64,000 nucleotides of DNA from Mayfieldus sp963841445 (GTDB lineage: Bacteria > Actinomycetota > Thermoleophilia > Solirubrobacterales > 70-9), in NCBI GenBank assembly GCA_963841445.1, contig CAWJCP010000002.1, positions 1,550,001 through 1,614,000 of the forward strand, written 5' to 3'. Shown piece by piece: positions 52,536 through 60,101 of this stretch. The translations under genes were made by a program, and so were the position numbers. Position 1 is the first letter of the stretch; each line of letters opens with the position of its first letter. Below the pieces are notes generated by a model. That model ran no database searches. It worked only from the letters and a program-made list of their open reading frames with translations, and was not told the DNA's origin.

Positions 52536-53342
52536 GTGTCGCTGCGCTGCGCGTACACCGACCTCGACGGGACCCTTCTCGGCAAGGGCGGCTCGCTGCT
52601 GTGCGACGCGGAGGGCAAATTCTCGCTGCTCCCCGCCCGCGGGATCGAGGCCTGCCACCGGGCGGGGGTCGAGGTGGTGATCATGTCCGGCCGCCGCGAG
52701 GCCCAGGTGATGGAAGACGCGCGGCTGATCGGCCAGGCCTCCTACATCTACGAGGCCGGCTGCGCGTTCGTGATCGAAGGTGAGACGACCCTGCTGACCG
52801 GAGACAGCGACGGGGATGGGACGGTCTTCGAGCAGATCGAGGCGCGCGGGATCCCCGAGCTTCTCTTCACGAGCTACCCGGGCAAGCTCGAGTACCACGC
52901 GCCCTGGAACGACGGACGGGCGCACTCTCATCTCTTTCGGGGCGAGGTCGACGTCGCGGAGGCGAACGCGCTGCTTGAGCGTGAGGGTCACGACGACATG
53001 CGCCTGCTCGACAACGGCGCGATCAACACGCAGATGGAGGGAATCGGGACCGCTCACGCCTACCACCTGGTCCCGAAGCTGGTCAGCAAAGCCAACGCGG
53101 TCGCAACCCACATGCGCGCTCGCGGATATGAGCCGGAGGACTGCATCGGCATCGGCGACTCGATCGAGGACCTCGAGGTCGCGGCCGCCGTCGGCCGGTT
53201 CTTCGTGGTCGCGAACGGGCCGCGCCGCGACCCGGGCCTGGCCGAGGCAATCGCCGGCTACGAGAACGTCACGGTCACCGAGAGCAGCATGGGCGAGGGC
53301 TTCTACGAAGCCGTCGTCTCGACGCTGGCGCGGCGCGAATAG
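52536..53342 (+). CDS. HAD-superfamily (Cof/IIB type) phosphatase
   Basis: 268 residues from a GTG. Motif I TDLDGTLLG, motif II IMSGRRE, and motif III/IV IGIGDSIEDLEVA are all intact. The cap region between (about residues 85-190) is of the IIB type seen in sugar-phosphate phosphatases. Substrate unknown. Divergent from the folP-type gene. Confidence 0.87.
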   Translation: MSLRCAYTDLDGTLLGKGGSLLCDAEGKFSLLPARGIEACHRAGVEVVIMSGRREAQVMEDARLIGQASYIYEAGCAFVIEGETTLLTGDSDGDGTVFEQIEARGIPELLFTSYPGKLEYHAPWNDGRAHSHLFRGEVDVAEANALLEREGHDDMRLLDNGAINTQMEGIGTAHAYHLVPKLVSKANAVATHMRARGYEPEDCIGIGDSIEDLEVAAAVGRFFVVANGPRRDPGLAEAIAGYENVTVTESSMGEGFYEAVVSTLARRE

Positions 53343-53390
53343 AGCCTCCCGCAAGCCTCTACTATCGGAGGCCCCGACGGAGAGGAACCG

Positions 53391-54104
53391 GTGTCATCCG
53401 ATCAGGCCACGGTCGCCGAAGAGGAGTACCTGCAGATCATGTACTGGCTGATGGAGGCCGGGCTGCCGATCAACGGGGCGAACATCGCCCGCGCGATGCA
53501 GGTATCGGCTCCGACTGTCCACGAGATGCTCGGCCGGCTCGAGGCCGACGGTTACGTCTCGCGCGGCGACGACCGCTCGGTCGACTTCACCGAGGAGGGT
53601 CGCCACGAGGCCGAGGCAATGGTCCGCCGGCACCGGATGATCGAGCGCTTCCTCACCGACGTCCTCGGCATCCCCTGGGACGAGGTCCACGAGGAGGCGG
53701 AGCGGATCGAGCACGCGATGTCACCGGTGCTCGAGGAGCGGATGACCGCCGCGATCGGAGACGCGAAGACCTGCCCGCACGGCCATCCGATCGTCGAGGG
53801 GGCACGCGAGCAGGGCGTGCTTCTCGCTGACGTCGAGGAGGGCGCCGCGATCTGTGTCCTGCGCTTCGAGAACGAAGCGGAGGAGCTTCTCCACTACCTG
53901 ATGCGGGCCGGACTGCACCCCGGCCTCGAGGCGAAGGTCGAGAGCTCGGGCGACGAGACGGTCGTGGTTCGCTCCGGCGGCGGCCGCCACGAGGTCTCGC
54001 GCAGCGTCGCCGAGACGGTCTCGGTGCGCGCCGATCCCTCCCCCGCGCCGCGGCCGCCCCTGCCCGAGCAGCTGGTCCTCTCCAGCGACCGCTACGGCCG
54101 CTAG
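53391..54104 (+). CDS. DtxR/MntR-family metal-dependent regulator
   Basis: 237 residues from a GTG. N-terminal winged helix AEEEYLQIMYWLMEAG and SAPTVHEMLGRLEADGYV, dimerisation domain with metal ligands around HRMIERFLTDVLGIPWDEVHEEAERIEHAMS and CPHGHPI, and a C-terminal FeoA/SH3-like domain (EEGAAICVLRFENEAEELLHYL). Full three-domain form, so a Mn- or Fe-sensing repressor. No transporter gene is adjacent to hint at the metal. Its stop overlaps the opposite small gene by 4 bases. Confidence 0.9.
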   Translation: MSSDQATVAEEEYLQIMYWLMEAGLPINGANIARAMQVSAPTVHEMLGRLEADGYVSRGDDRSVDFTEEGRHEAEAMVRRHRMIERFLTDVLGIPWDEVHEEAERIEHAMSPVLEERMTAAIGDAKTCPHGHPIVEGAREQGVLLADVEEGAAICVLRFENEAEELLHYLMRAGLHPGLEAKVESSGDETVVVRSGGGRHEVSRSVAETVSVRADPSPAPRPPLPEQLVLSSDRYGR

Positions 54105-54304
54105 TCGCCGCAGATCTGTCGCAGGCGCCGATACAGATGATCGTCTGGCGCCCGCAGCGCAAGCGGCCGGGAGCGCCTCAGATTCTGCTCATGCTCGCGA
54201 ATCGCGGCGGCCAACTCCGTGAAGCGACGTTGCGCGGTGTCGCGCTCGCGGGCCAGCCGGCTATCCGGTCGATCGTTTCCGTCCACAAGTGTCATCGGGT
54301 TCAT
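54101..54304 (-). CDS. small helical protein of unknown function
   Basis: 67 residues, mostly one amphipathic helix (RERDTAQRRFTELAAAIREHEQNL) with a cysteine near the end. AGGTG lies 5 bases before the ATG. Third codon positions are mostly G or C, as in real genes of this genome. No family recognised. A tandem copy of its start region lies just upstream. Confidence 0.45.
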   Translation of the reverse strand: MNPMTLVDGNDRPDSRLARERDTAQRRFTELAAAIREHEQNLRRSRPLALRAPDDHLYRRLRQICGD

Positions 54305-54346
54305 CGCTGCACCTGTGTCTTTCTGGTGGGATTCATCGCTGCACCT
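54300..54346 (-). other. tandem duplication of a start region creating an 11-residue leader ORF
   Basis: The 15 bases AGGTGCAGCGATGAA (leftward) occur at 54346-54332 and 54314-54300, each with a ribosome-site-like AGGTG and an ATG. The upstream copy opens MNPTRKTQVQR, 11 codons, whose TGA overlaps the ATG of the 67-residue gene (ATGA). A translated leader coupled to the gene is possible. An AT-rich stretch with AAACAA-N7-TTGTTT (near 54434) lies further upstream. Confidence 0.5.
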
Positions 54347-54528
54347 CGATTGCTCGGGCTCGCGGGCTTCCTGGACCGCTTACCACTTTTGACTGGCTCC
54401 GATGCTAGGCCCACTACTCAATCGCCGGTAAACAAACGGTAATTGTTTCCCGCAAATTCGGAGGACGGTGAGACGGACGACCTGGACGATCGACCGATTG
54501 CGCAAATTCGGCGCTCTGTGTTAAGCGC

Positions 54529-55635
54529 CTAGGCCGGGCTCGCGGTACGAACCCGCTGAAGCGCCGTCGCGATCCGCTCGACCCCGTCGCCGATCCGCGG
54601 CGCGGGAACGCTGGCGAAGGAGAGTCGCAGCGCGTTCGCGCCCCCCTCGAGCATGAAGTCGGGCCCCGCGATGAACGCCACCCCCTCCTCTTGCGCCGCC
54701 GCGAGCAGGTCGATGGTGTCGGTGTCGACTTCGCCGCCCAGGGTGAGCCAGAGAAAGTAGCCGCCACCCGGCACGACGAACTCGGCTTCCGGGATCTTCT
54801 CCTCGAGCGCCGCGACGAGCGCGTCGCGGCGCTCCTGAAGCGCCCCGCGCACGAACTCGATGTTGCGGTCCAGCCCGCCGCTGCGGCAGAGCTCCCAGAC
54901 CACCGACTCGGCGAGCATGTTGGGTGAGATGTAGGTCTCGTTGGCACGCTTGACCAACCTCTTGATCTCTTCCTCGGGACCGGCGAGATAGCCGACCCGC
55001 ACTCCCGGGCTGACCGTCTTCGAGAACGAGGAGGCGTGGATCACCTTCCCCGAGCCGTCCTGGGAGAGCATCGTCGGCGGCGGCGCCGTCTCGAACGGCA
55101 GCTCGCGGTAGGGGTCGTCCTCGAAGACCCAGAAGCCGTGCTCTGCGGCCAAAGCCAGGACGCGCTCGCGCTTCGGGGCCGAGAGCGTGCAGCCGGCTGG
55201 GTTGTGGAAGTTGGGAATCAGATGGGCGAGCTTCACGGGGCCCTGTCCGAGCGCCGCCTCGAGCTCATCGACGTCGAGGCCGTCCTCCTGCAGGGCAACC
55301 GGCACCAGCTCGACCCCGAGGCGCCCGAGCAAGAGCAGCGTGCGGTCGTAGGAGGGCTGCTCGACAATCACCCTGTCGCCGGGCTCGAGCAGGTGCTCGA
55401 AGAGCATCGCGCCGGCCTCCAGCGACCCGTTGGTGACCATCACCTGCGCGGGGTCGATCGAGTGCCGCTCCGCGATCCACTCGCAGAGTCCGACGTGCCC
55501 CTCGCCCTTGCCGTAGGAGAGCGCCCGCTCCCAGTCCGAGCGCAGGGCCTCGGTCGCGGCTTCGCGAACGGCCTCCAGCGGCAGGATGTCGGTCGAGGGA
55601 GCCCCGCGAGCGAAGCTGATCACGTCAGTGGCCAT
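54529..55635 (-). CDS. PLP-dependent aminotransferase, fold type I (MocR/LysN-like)
   Basis: 368 residues from the ATG at 55635. Contains LSYGKGEGHVGLCEWIAERH, VTNGSLEAGAMLF, HNPAGCTLS, DDPYRELPFE and the PLP lysine in SSFSKTVSPGVRVGYLAG. This resembles 2-aminoadipate/aromatic aminotransferases of the MocR-related class but lacks a GntR domain. Substrate unknown. Divergent from the AbiEi-DUF559 gene, with 81 bases between. Confidence 0.9.
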   Translation of the reverse strand: MATDVISFARGAPSTDILPLEAVREAATEALRSDWERALSYGKGEGHVGLCEWIAERHSIDPAQVMVTNGSLEAGAMLFEHLLEPGDRVIVEQPSYDRTLLLLGRLGVELVPVALQEDGLDVDELEAALGQGPVKLAHLIPNFHNPAGCTLSAPKRERVLALAAEHGFWVFEDDPYRELPFETAPPPTMLSQDGSGKVIHASSFSKTVSPGVRVGYLAGPEEEIKRLVKRANETYISPNMLAESVVWELCRSGGLDRNIEFVRGALQERRDALVAALEEKIPEAEFVVPGGGYFLWLTLGGEVDTDTIDLLAAAQEEGVAFIAGPDFMLEGGANALRLSFASVPAPRIGDGVERIATALQRVRTASPA

Positions 55636-55716
55636 CGCCGATCGAGGCTAGCAACCGTCACGGAGTCGCTACTCCGAGCGCGCCATGCGTTACCTGTTCG
55701 CCTCTGCAATCCATAC

Positions 55717-56640
55717 GTGCGTTCTGTTGGAGCGGAGATACAGCCCGAAAGTCAGCGACGTGAGGTCGAGAGGACGATCGCTGCCCTCGCTGCGCGCCAG
55801 CATGGGGTCGTCGCTCGTTGGCAGCTGCTCGAACTCGGCCTCGGCGATGGGGCGATTCGCTATCGGCTGTCCCTGCGTCGGCTTAACCCCGTCTTTCGTG
55901 GCGTCTATGCGGTCGGGTATCCCAGCAAGACGGTCAGGGGCCGCTGGATGGCGGCGGTGCTCAGCTGCGGCCGCCACTCCGCCCTGAGCCACGTCAGCGC
56001 CTCCTCGCTAATGGGAATCCTCGCGTCGGCGAGCGCATCGATCCACGTCATCGCGCCGCATACTTCGCGTCGGGGTGGAGCGGGAGTCATCGTGCACCAC
56101 AGCAAGCTTCCAGCCCAGGAGCGCATCATCGTGGAGGGCATTCCGGTCACGAGCGTCGGTCGAACCCTGCTTGACCTGGCGGAGACAATCAGCCGGGCTC
56201 GCCTCGTGGAGGCACTCGAGTGCGCCGAACGACGCCAGATCTTCGACTTGAGCGAGCTCGAGCGCGTCTGCTCGCGCGGATTCGGCCGACGCGGTCTGAA
56301 GACCCTGGTCCCGCTCCTGTCGGAGCAGCGACCGATCGCGAAGACTCGCTCCGAGTTCGAGCGCGAGTTTCTTTGCTTTTGCCGCGAGCAGGGTCTGCCG
56401 ACACCATCGATCAATTGCCTTGTGGCAGGACACGAAGTAGATGCCTCGTGGCCCGACCGTTGCCTCGTGGTCGAGCTGGACGGTTTCGAGTTCCATCGAA
56501 CGCGCGCCGCGTTCGAACGGGATCGGGAGCGTGACGGGCACCTGCTCGATGCCGGTTACCAAGTCCTTCGCGTCACATACAGACGTCTGGAACGCGAGCC
56601 CGAAGCGATTGCGGCGAGCATCCGTCGCCTACTTGAATGA
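55717..56640 (+). CDS. AbiEi antitoxin-like winged helix fused to DUF559 nuclease-fold domain
   Basis: 307 residues from the GTG at 55717. The N-terminal part ERTIAALAARQHGVVARWQLLELGL..GAIRYRL, then FRGVYAVG, is the AbiEi antitoxin-type winged helix. The C-terminal part (EFLCFCREQGLPTPSIN, VDASWPDRCLVVELDGFEFH, GYQVLRVTYRRL) is a Vsr-like PD-(D/E)xK fold with acidic residues E, D and ExD in place. No AbiEii-type toxin gene is adjacent. Such fusions are, to my knowledge, common as multiple paralogues in Thermoleophilia. Role unknown. Confidence 0.8.
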   Translation: MRSVGAEIQPESQRREVERTIAALAARQHGVVARWQLLELGLGDGAIRYRLSLRRLNPVFRGVYAVGYPSKTVRGRWMAAVLSCGRHSALSHVSASSLMGILASASASIHVIAPHTSRRGGAGVIVHHSKLPAQERIIVEGIPVTSVGRTLLDLAETISRARLVEALECAERRQIFDLSELERVCSRGFGRRGLKTLVPLLSEQRPIAKTRSEFEREFLCFCREQGLPTPSINCLVAGHEVDASWPDRCLVVELDGFEFHRTRAAFERDRERDGHLLDAGYQVLRVTYRRLEREPEAIAASIRRLLE

Positions 56641-56712
56641 CGTGCCTCACATTCAGGCCGAAATGCAGCCCCAAATATCGCAAACGTCGGGACTGAGACC
56701 CAAAAACCCACC

Positions 56713-57588
56713 CTAGGTGCGGGCGCCGAGCGCGTCGACCGCGAGCTGCGCCGTCTCGGTGGGGCTGCGGCCAACCGAGACGCCCTTCGCCTCCAGCGCC
56801 TCCTTCTTGGCCTCCGCGGTGCCCGAGGAGCCGGAGATGATCGCGCCGGCGTGCCCCATCTGCTTGCCGGGGGGAGCGGTGAAGCCGGCTATGTAGGCGA
56901 CGACCGGCTTCGACACGCTTTCGGCGATGAACTCGGCGGCGCGCTCCTCGGCGTCACCGCCGATCTCGCCCACCATCACGATCAGCTCGGTGTCGTCGTC
57001 GGCCTCGAAGAGGGTCAGCACGTCGATGAAGTCCGAGCCGACGATCGGGTCGCCGCCGATCCCGACGATGCTCGAGTTGCCGAGCCCGGCCTGGGCCAGC
57101 TCGTTGCCGATCTGGTAGGTCAGGGTGCCGGACTTCGAGACCACGCCGATCGAGCCCTGCTCGAAGAAATGGGCCGGGATGATCCCGACGTTGGCCTTGC
57201 CGGGCGACAGCACGCCGGGGCAGTTGGGGCCGATCAAGCGCACCTTGGCCTCCTTCGCCTTCCAGTAGACGCCGAGCATGTCGAGCACCGGGATGCCCTC
57301 GGTGATCGCGATCACCGTGTGCACGCCGGCCTCGATCGCTTCGTCGATCGCCGCGGCGGCGAAGCGGGCGGGCACGAAGATCATCGACGTGTTGGCGCCG
57401 GCCTCGACCGCCTCGGCGATCGTGTCGAAGACGGGAACCCCGTCGACGTCCTGGCCGCCCTTGCCCGGGGTCACCCCGGCGACCAGGTTGGTGCCGTATT
57501 CGCGGTTGCGCAACCCGTGAAAGCTCCCCTCACGGCCGGTGAGGCCGGAGACGACGAGCTTCGTCTCCCCCCCAACGATGATGCTCAC
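56713..57588 (-). CDS. sucD: succinyl-CoA synthetase alpha subunit
   Basis: 291 residues. CoA-binding Rossmann domain with VVSGLTGREGSFHGLRNREYGT, then PNCPGVLSPGK, SKSGTLTYQIG, and the phosphohistidine site GHAGAIISGSSGTAEAK. Forms the TCA-cycle enzyme with SucC, joining succinate and CoA at the expense of NTP. Overlaps sucC by four bases, so the two are translationally coupled in the order sucC-sucD. Confidence 0.97.
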   Translation of the reverse strand: MSIIVGGETKLVVSGLTGREGSFHGLRNREYGTNLVAGVTPGKGGQDVDGVPVFDTIAEAVEAGANTSMIFVPARFAAAAIDEAIEAGVHTVIAITEGIPVLDMLGVYWKAKEAKVRLIGPNCPGVLSPGKANVGIIPAHFFEQGSIGVVSKSGTLTYQIGNELAQAGLGNSSIVGIGGDPIVGSDFIDVLTLFEADDDTELIVMVGEIGGDAEERAAEFIAESVSKPVVAYIAGFTAPPGKQMGHAGAIISGSSGTAEAKKEALEAKGVSVGRSPTETAQLAVDALGART

Positions 57589-58733
57589 GCTGCGGCTCCA
57601 GCCAGCTCGACGACTTTCTCGGCCGCCCCCAGCATCGTCTCCTCGACGGTCAGGTTCGCGATCTCCGCCTCGGCGAGCAGCCGCAGCCCCTCCTCCGAGT
57701 TGGTCCCGTCGAGCCGTACGACCAGCGGCACCTTGATGTCGATCTGCCTGCTCGCCTCGATGATTCCCTTCGCGACCTCGTCGCAGCGGGTGATGCCGCC
57801 GAAGATGTTGAACAGCACCGCCGTGACGTTGGGGTCGGAGGTGATCACCTCCAGTGCGGCGACGATCGCCTCGGCCTTCGAGCCACCACCGGCGTCGAGG
57901 AAGTTGGCCGGCTTGCCGCCAGCCTGGGCGACGACGTCGAGGGTCGACATGCAGAGCCCGGCGCCGTTGCCGAGGATCCCGATGCTGCCGCCCAGCTTCA
58001 CGTAGGTCAGGCCCTTCTCCTCGGCCATGCGCTCCTGGGGGTCCTCGGCGGAGCGGTCGCGCATCCCGGCGAGGTCCTCATGGCGGTAGAGCGCGTTGTT
58101 GTCGATCGTCATCTTCGAGTCCAGCGCGACGACCTTGCGATCCTCGGTGACGATCAGCGGGTTGACCTCGATCAGGGTCGCGTCCTCGGCCAGAGCGACC
58201 TCCTTCAGCTCGACGAGCAGCTGAGCGACCCCCTCCTGCACGTCCGCGTCGATATTCGCGTCGGCTGCGATCTGGCCGGCATGCTGGGGCCCGAACTCCT
58301 CATCGGGCTCGATGTGCCGCTTGACCAGCGCCTCGGGATCCTTCTCGGCCATCTCCTCGACGTCCATCCCGCCCATCGCCGAGAGCATCGCCAGCAGCTT
58401 CTTGGCGGAGCGATCGAGGATCACCGAGGCGTAGTACTCGGAGGCGATCTCAGACGCTTGCTCGATCCAGAGGTCGTGAACCGTGAAGCCGCGGATGTCC
58501 ATGCCGAGGATCGCGTCGGCGTGCTCGCGCGCCTCCGAGGCATCCTTGGCGATCTTGATCCCGCCGTGCTTGCCGCGCTTTCCGATCGCGACCTGGGCCT
58601 TCACAACGCACGGAAAACCGATCTCCTCGGCGGCCGCGACGGCGTCGTCGACGGTCGCGGCGTGGCGCCCCTCGGGCACCGCGACGCCGTGCTTTGCGAA
58701 CAACTGCTTTCCTTGGTACTCGAGCAGGTCCAC
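57585..58733 (-). CDS. sucC: succinyl-CoA synthetase beta subunit
   Basis: 382 residues. ATP-grasp domain MDLLEYQGKQLFAKHGVAVPEG, GFPCVVKAQVAIGKRGKHGG, then EVNPLIVTEDRKVVALDSK and the C-terminal NFLDAGGGSKAEAI and FNIFGGITRCDEVAKGI. Typical length. First gene of the sucCD operon; divergent from a HAD gene. Confidence 0.97.
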   Translation of the reverse strand: MDLLEYQGKQLFAKHGVAVPEGRHAATVDDAVAAAEEIGFPCVVKAQVAIGKRGKHGGIKIAKDASEAREHADAILGMDIRGFTVHDLWIEQASEIASEYYASVILDRSAKKLLAMLSAMGGMDVEEMAEKDPEALVKRHIEPDEEFGPQHAGQIAADANIDADVQEGVAQLLVELKEVALAEDATLIEVNPLIVTEDRKVVALDSKMTIDNNALYRHEDLAGMRDRSAEDPQERMAEEKGLTYVKLGGSIGILGNGAGLCMSTLDVVAQAGGKPANFLDAGGGSKAEAIVAALEVITSDPNVTAVLFNIFGGITRCDEVAKGIIEASRQIDIKVPLVVRLDGTNSEEGLRLLAEAEIANLTVEETMLGAAEKVVELAGAAA

Positions 58734-58837
58734 GGGCGGATCGCGAGACTATCCGACCGTCGTGGGCGGGGGCTGGCGGTCGAGCTGCCCCGGCTTGCGA
58801 TAATGCCCGCCCCCAGCAGCGCCGAATTTCCCTGCAG

Positions 58838-59524
58838 ATGCCGCTTCCAAGCCTGAAATCCATCGAGTGGGTGACCACCGATTGCTACGGAACCCTGATC
58901 GACTGGGAGAAGGGAATCCTCGACGCGTTCCAAGCCGAGGCCGAGCGCGATGGCTTCAGCTTCGAGGAGAAACCCTTCCTGGAGCGCTTCTTCGAGGTCC
59001 AGGCGGAGATCATGGCCGGCTCCTATGAGCTCTACGCCGAGGTGCTGCGACGCACGGCGGTCAAGGTCGCGGGCGAGATCGGCTGGGAGCTGGAGCCCTC
59101 GCGGGCCCAGTTCCTCCCCAACAGCGTCGAGCGCTGGGCGCCGTTTCGGGAGGCCAACGCGGCGATGGACCGGCTCGGCAAGCGCTACAACGTCGGCATC
59201 GTGTCCAACATCGACGACAAGCTGCTCGGGATCTCGCGGCGCCACCTGCGCACCGAGCTCGACCTCGTGGTGACGGCGCAGCAGGTGCGCAGCTACAAGC
59301 CCGACCCCACCCACTTCCGCGAGACCGCGCGCCGGATTGGGGGCAAGAAGGGCTGGCTCCACATCGGCTCCGGCTATGAGAACGAGGTCGCGCCATGCTT
59401 GAAGCAGAACGTGCCGGTGATCTGGGTCAACCGCCACGGCGAGAAGCTCGAGGGTCGCAAGGCGCCTGCGGCAACGGTCAAGAACCTTCGCGAAGCGGCG
59501 AAGAAGCTCGGCGCCGGCTCCTAG
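58838..59524 (+). CDS. HAD hydrolase, L-2-haloacid dehalogenase-like
   Basis: 228 residues from the ATG at 58838. Motif I TTDCYGTLIDW has the DxYGT form seen in L-2-haloacid dehalogenases rather than DxDGT, motif II is VGIVSNIDDKLL, the motif III lysine is in SYKPDPTHF, and motif IV is HIGSGYENEV. So a carbon-halogen or C2-ester substrate is possible, but not shown. Followed by the intergenic hairpin and the 27-bp repeat. Confidence 0.82.
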   Translation: MPLPSLKSIEWVTTDCYGTLIDWEKGILDAFQAEAERDGFSFEEKPFLERFFEVQAEIMAGSYELYAEVLRRTAVKVAGEIGWELEPSRAQFLPNSVERWAPFREANAAMDRLGKRYNVGIVSNIDDKLLGISRRHLRTELDLVVTAQQVRSYKPDPTHFRETARRIGGKKGWLHIGSGYENEVAPCLKQNVPVIWVNRHGEKLEGRKAPAATVKNLREAAKKLGAGS

Positions 59525-59553
59525 GGCCGCCGCAAGTCATTCAGCGCAGCACA

Positions 59554-59582
59554 AATTGCGGCGGCTTCGCCGCCTGACATGC
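59554..59582 (+). repeat. intergenic hairpin, family copy C
   Basis: TTGCGGCGGC-TTC-GCCGCCTGACATGC between the HAD gene and the GNAT gene. Same pattern as at 6465 and 39538 and adjacent to the second copy of the 27-bp repeat. Confidence 0.5.
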
Positions 59583-59583
59583 A

Positions 59584-59610
59584 TCTGCCGCTCCACTTCG
59601 TTTCGCGGCC
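59584..59610. repeat. 27-bp dispersed repeat, copy 2
   Basis: Identical to 6553-6579. Lies 2 bases beyond the stop codon of the leftward GNAT gene, as the other copy lies beyond pcm. Confidence 0.75.
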
Positions 59611-59612
59611 CA

Positions 59613-60077
59613 TCACAACCAGCGCGTGAGATAGAGGTTCCGCCCGCCGTCGAAGCGGTGCGGCGTGCTGCTCGCGAAGCCCAGCGACTCATAGAGCGCG
59701 ATCGCGCTCTCGTTGCGCTCGTTGGCGTCGAGCTGGATCCGCTTGCAGCCGCGCTCCCCGGCGCGCTCAACGCAGGCTTCGATCAGCGTCCGTCCGGCCC
59801 CCCGGCCGCGCTCGCCCTCGACCACGAATAGGTCCTCGAGCCAGGCGTCCTCTGCCCCGGTCCAGACCGAGGGCCGGTAACGCAGCGCGGCGAGCCCCAC
59901 GGCCGGCTCTCCGATCAGCAGGAACTCCGTCCGCTCGTCGCCGATCAGCTGCGCGACCATGCGGGCGATCGTCTCGTCGCTGGGCGTCCTCTCCTCGTAG
60001 AAGTCGCGAAAGCCGGCGATCAGCGCCACTACCGCGTCCTGCTCCTCGGCGCCGGCGACCCTAACCTCGGTGCTCAT
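59613..60077 (-). CDS. GNAT-family N-acetyltransferase
   Basis: 154 residues with acetyl-CoA-binding motif VVEGERGRGAGRTLIEACVERA, a strand IQLDANERN and ESAIALYESLGF near the end. Acceptor substrate unknown. Follows the sulfatase-like membrane gene by 24 bases and is probably co-transcribed. Confidence 0.88.
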   Translation of the reverse strand: MSTEVRVAGAEEQDAVVALIAGFRDFYEERTPSDETIARMVAQLIGDERTEFLLIGEPAVGLAALRYRPSVWTGAEDAWLEDLFVVEGERGRGAGRTLIEACVERAGERGCKRIQLDANERNESAIALYESLGFASSTPHRFDGGRNLYLTRWL

Positions 60078-60101
60078 CGGGCTACGTCCCCGCTCCGGGA
60101 A

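Noticed and set aside
55036..55716. N-terminal extension of the AbiEi-DUF559 protein back to 55036
   Set aside because: That part is antisense to the aminotransferase gene; homology starts only after the GTG at 55717.
55717..56640. Complete type IV toxin-antitoxin pair
   Set aside because: No AbiEii nucleotidyltransferase toxin on either side; neighbours are an aminotransferase and sucD.
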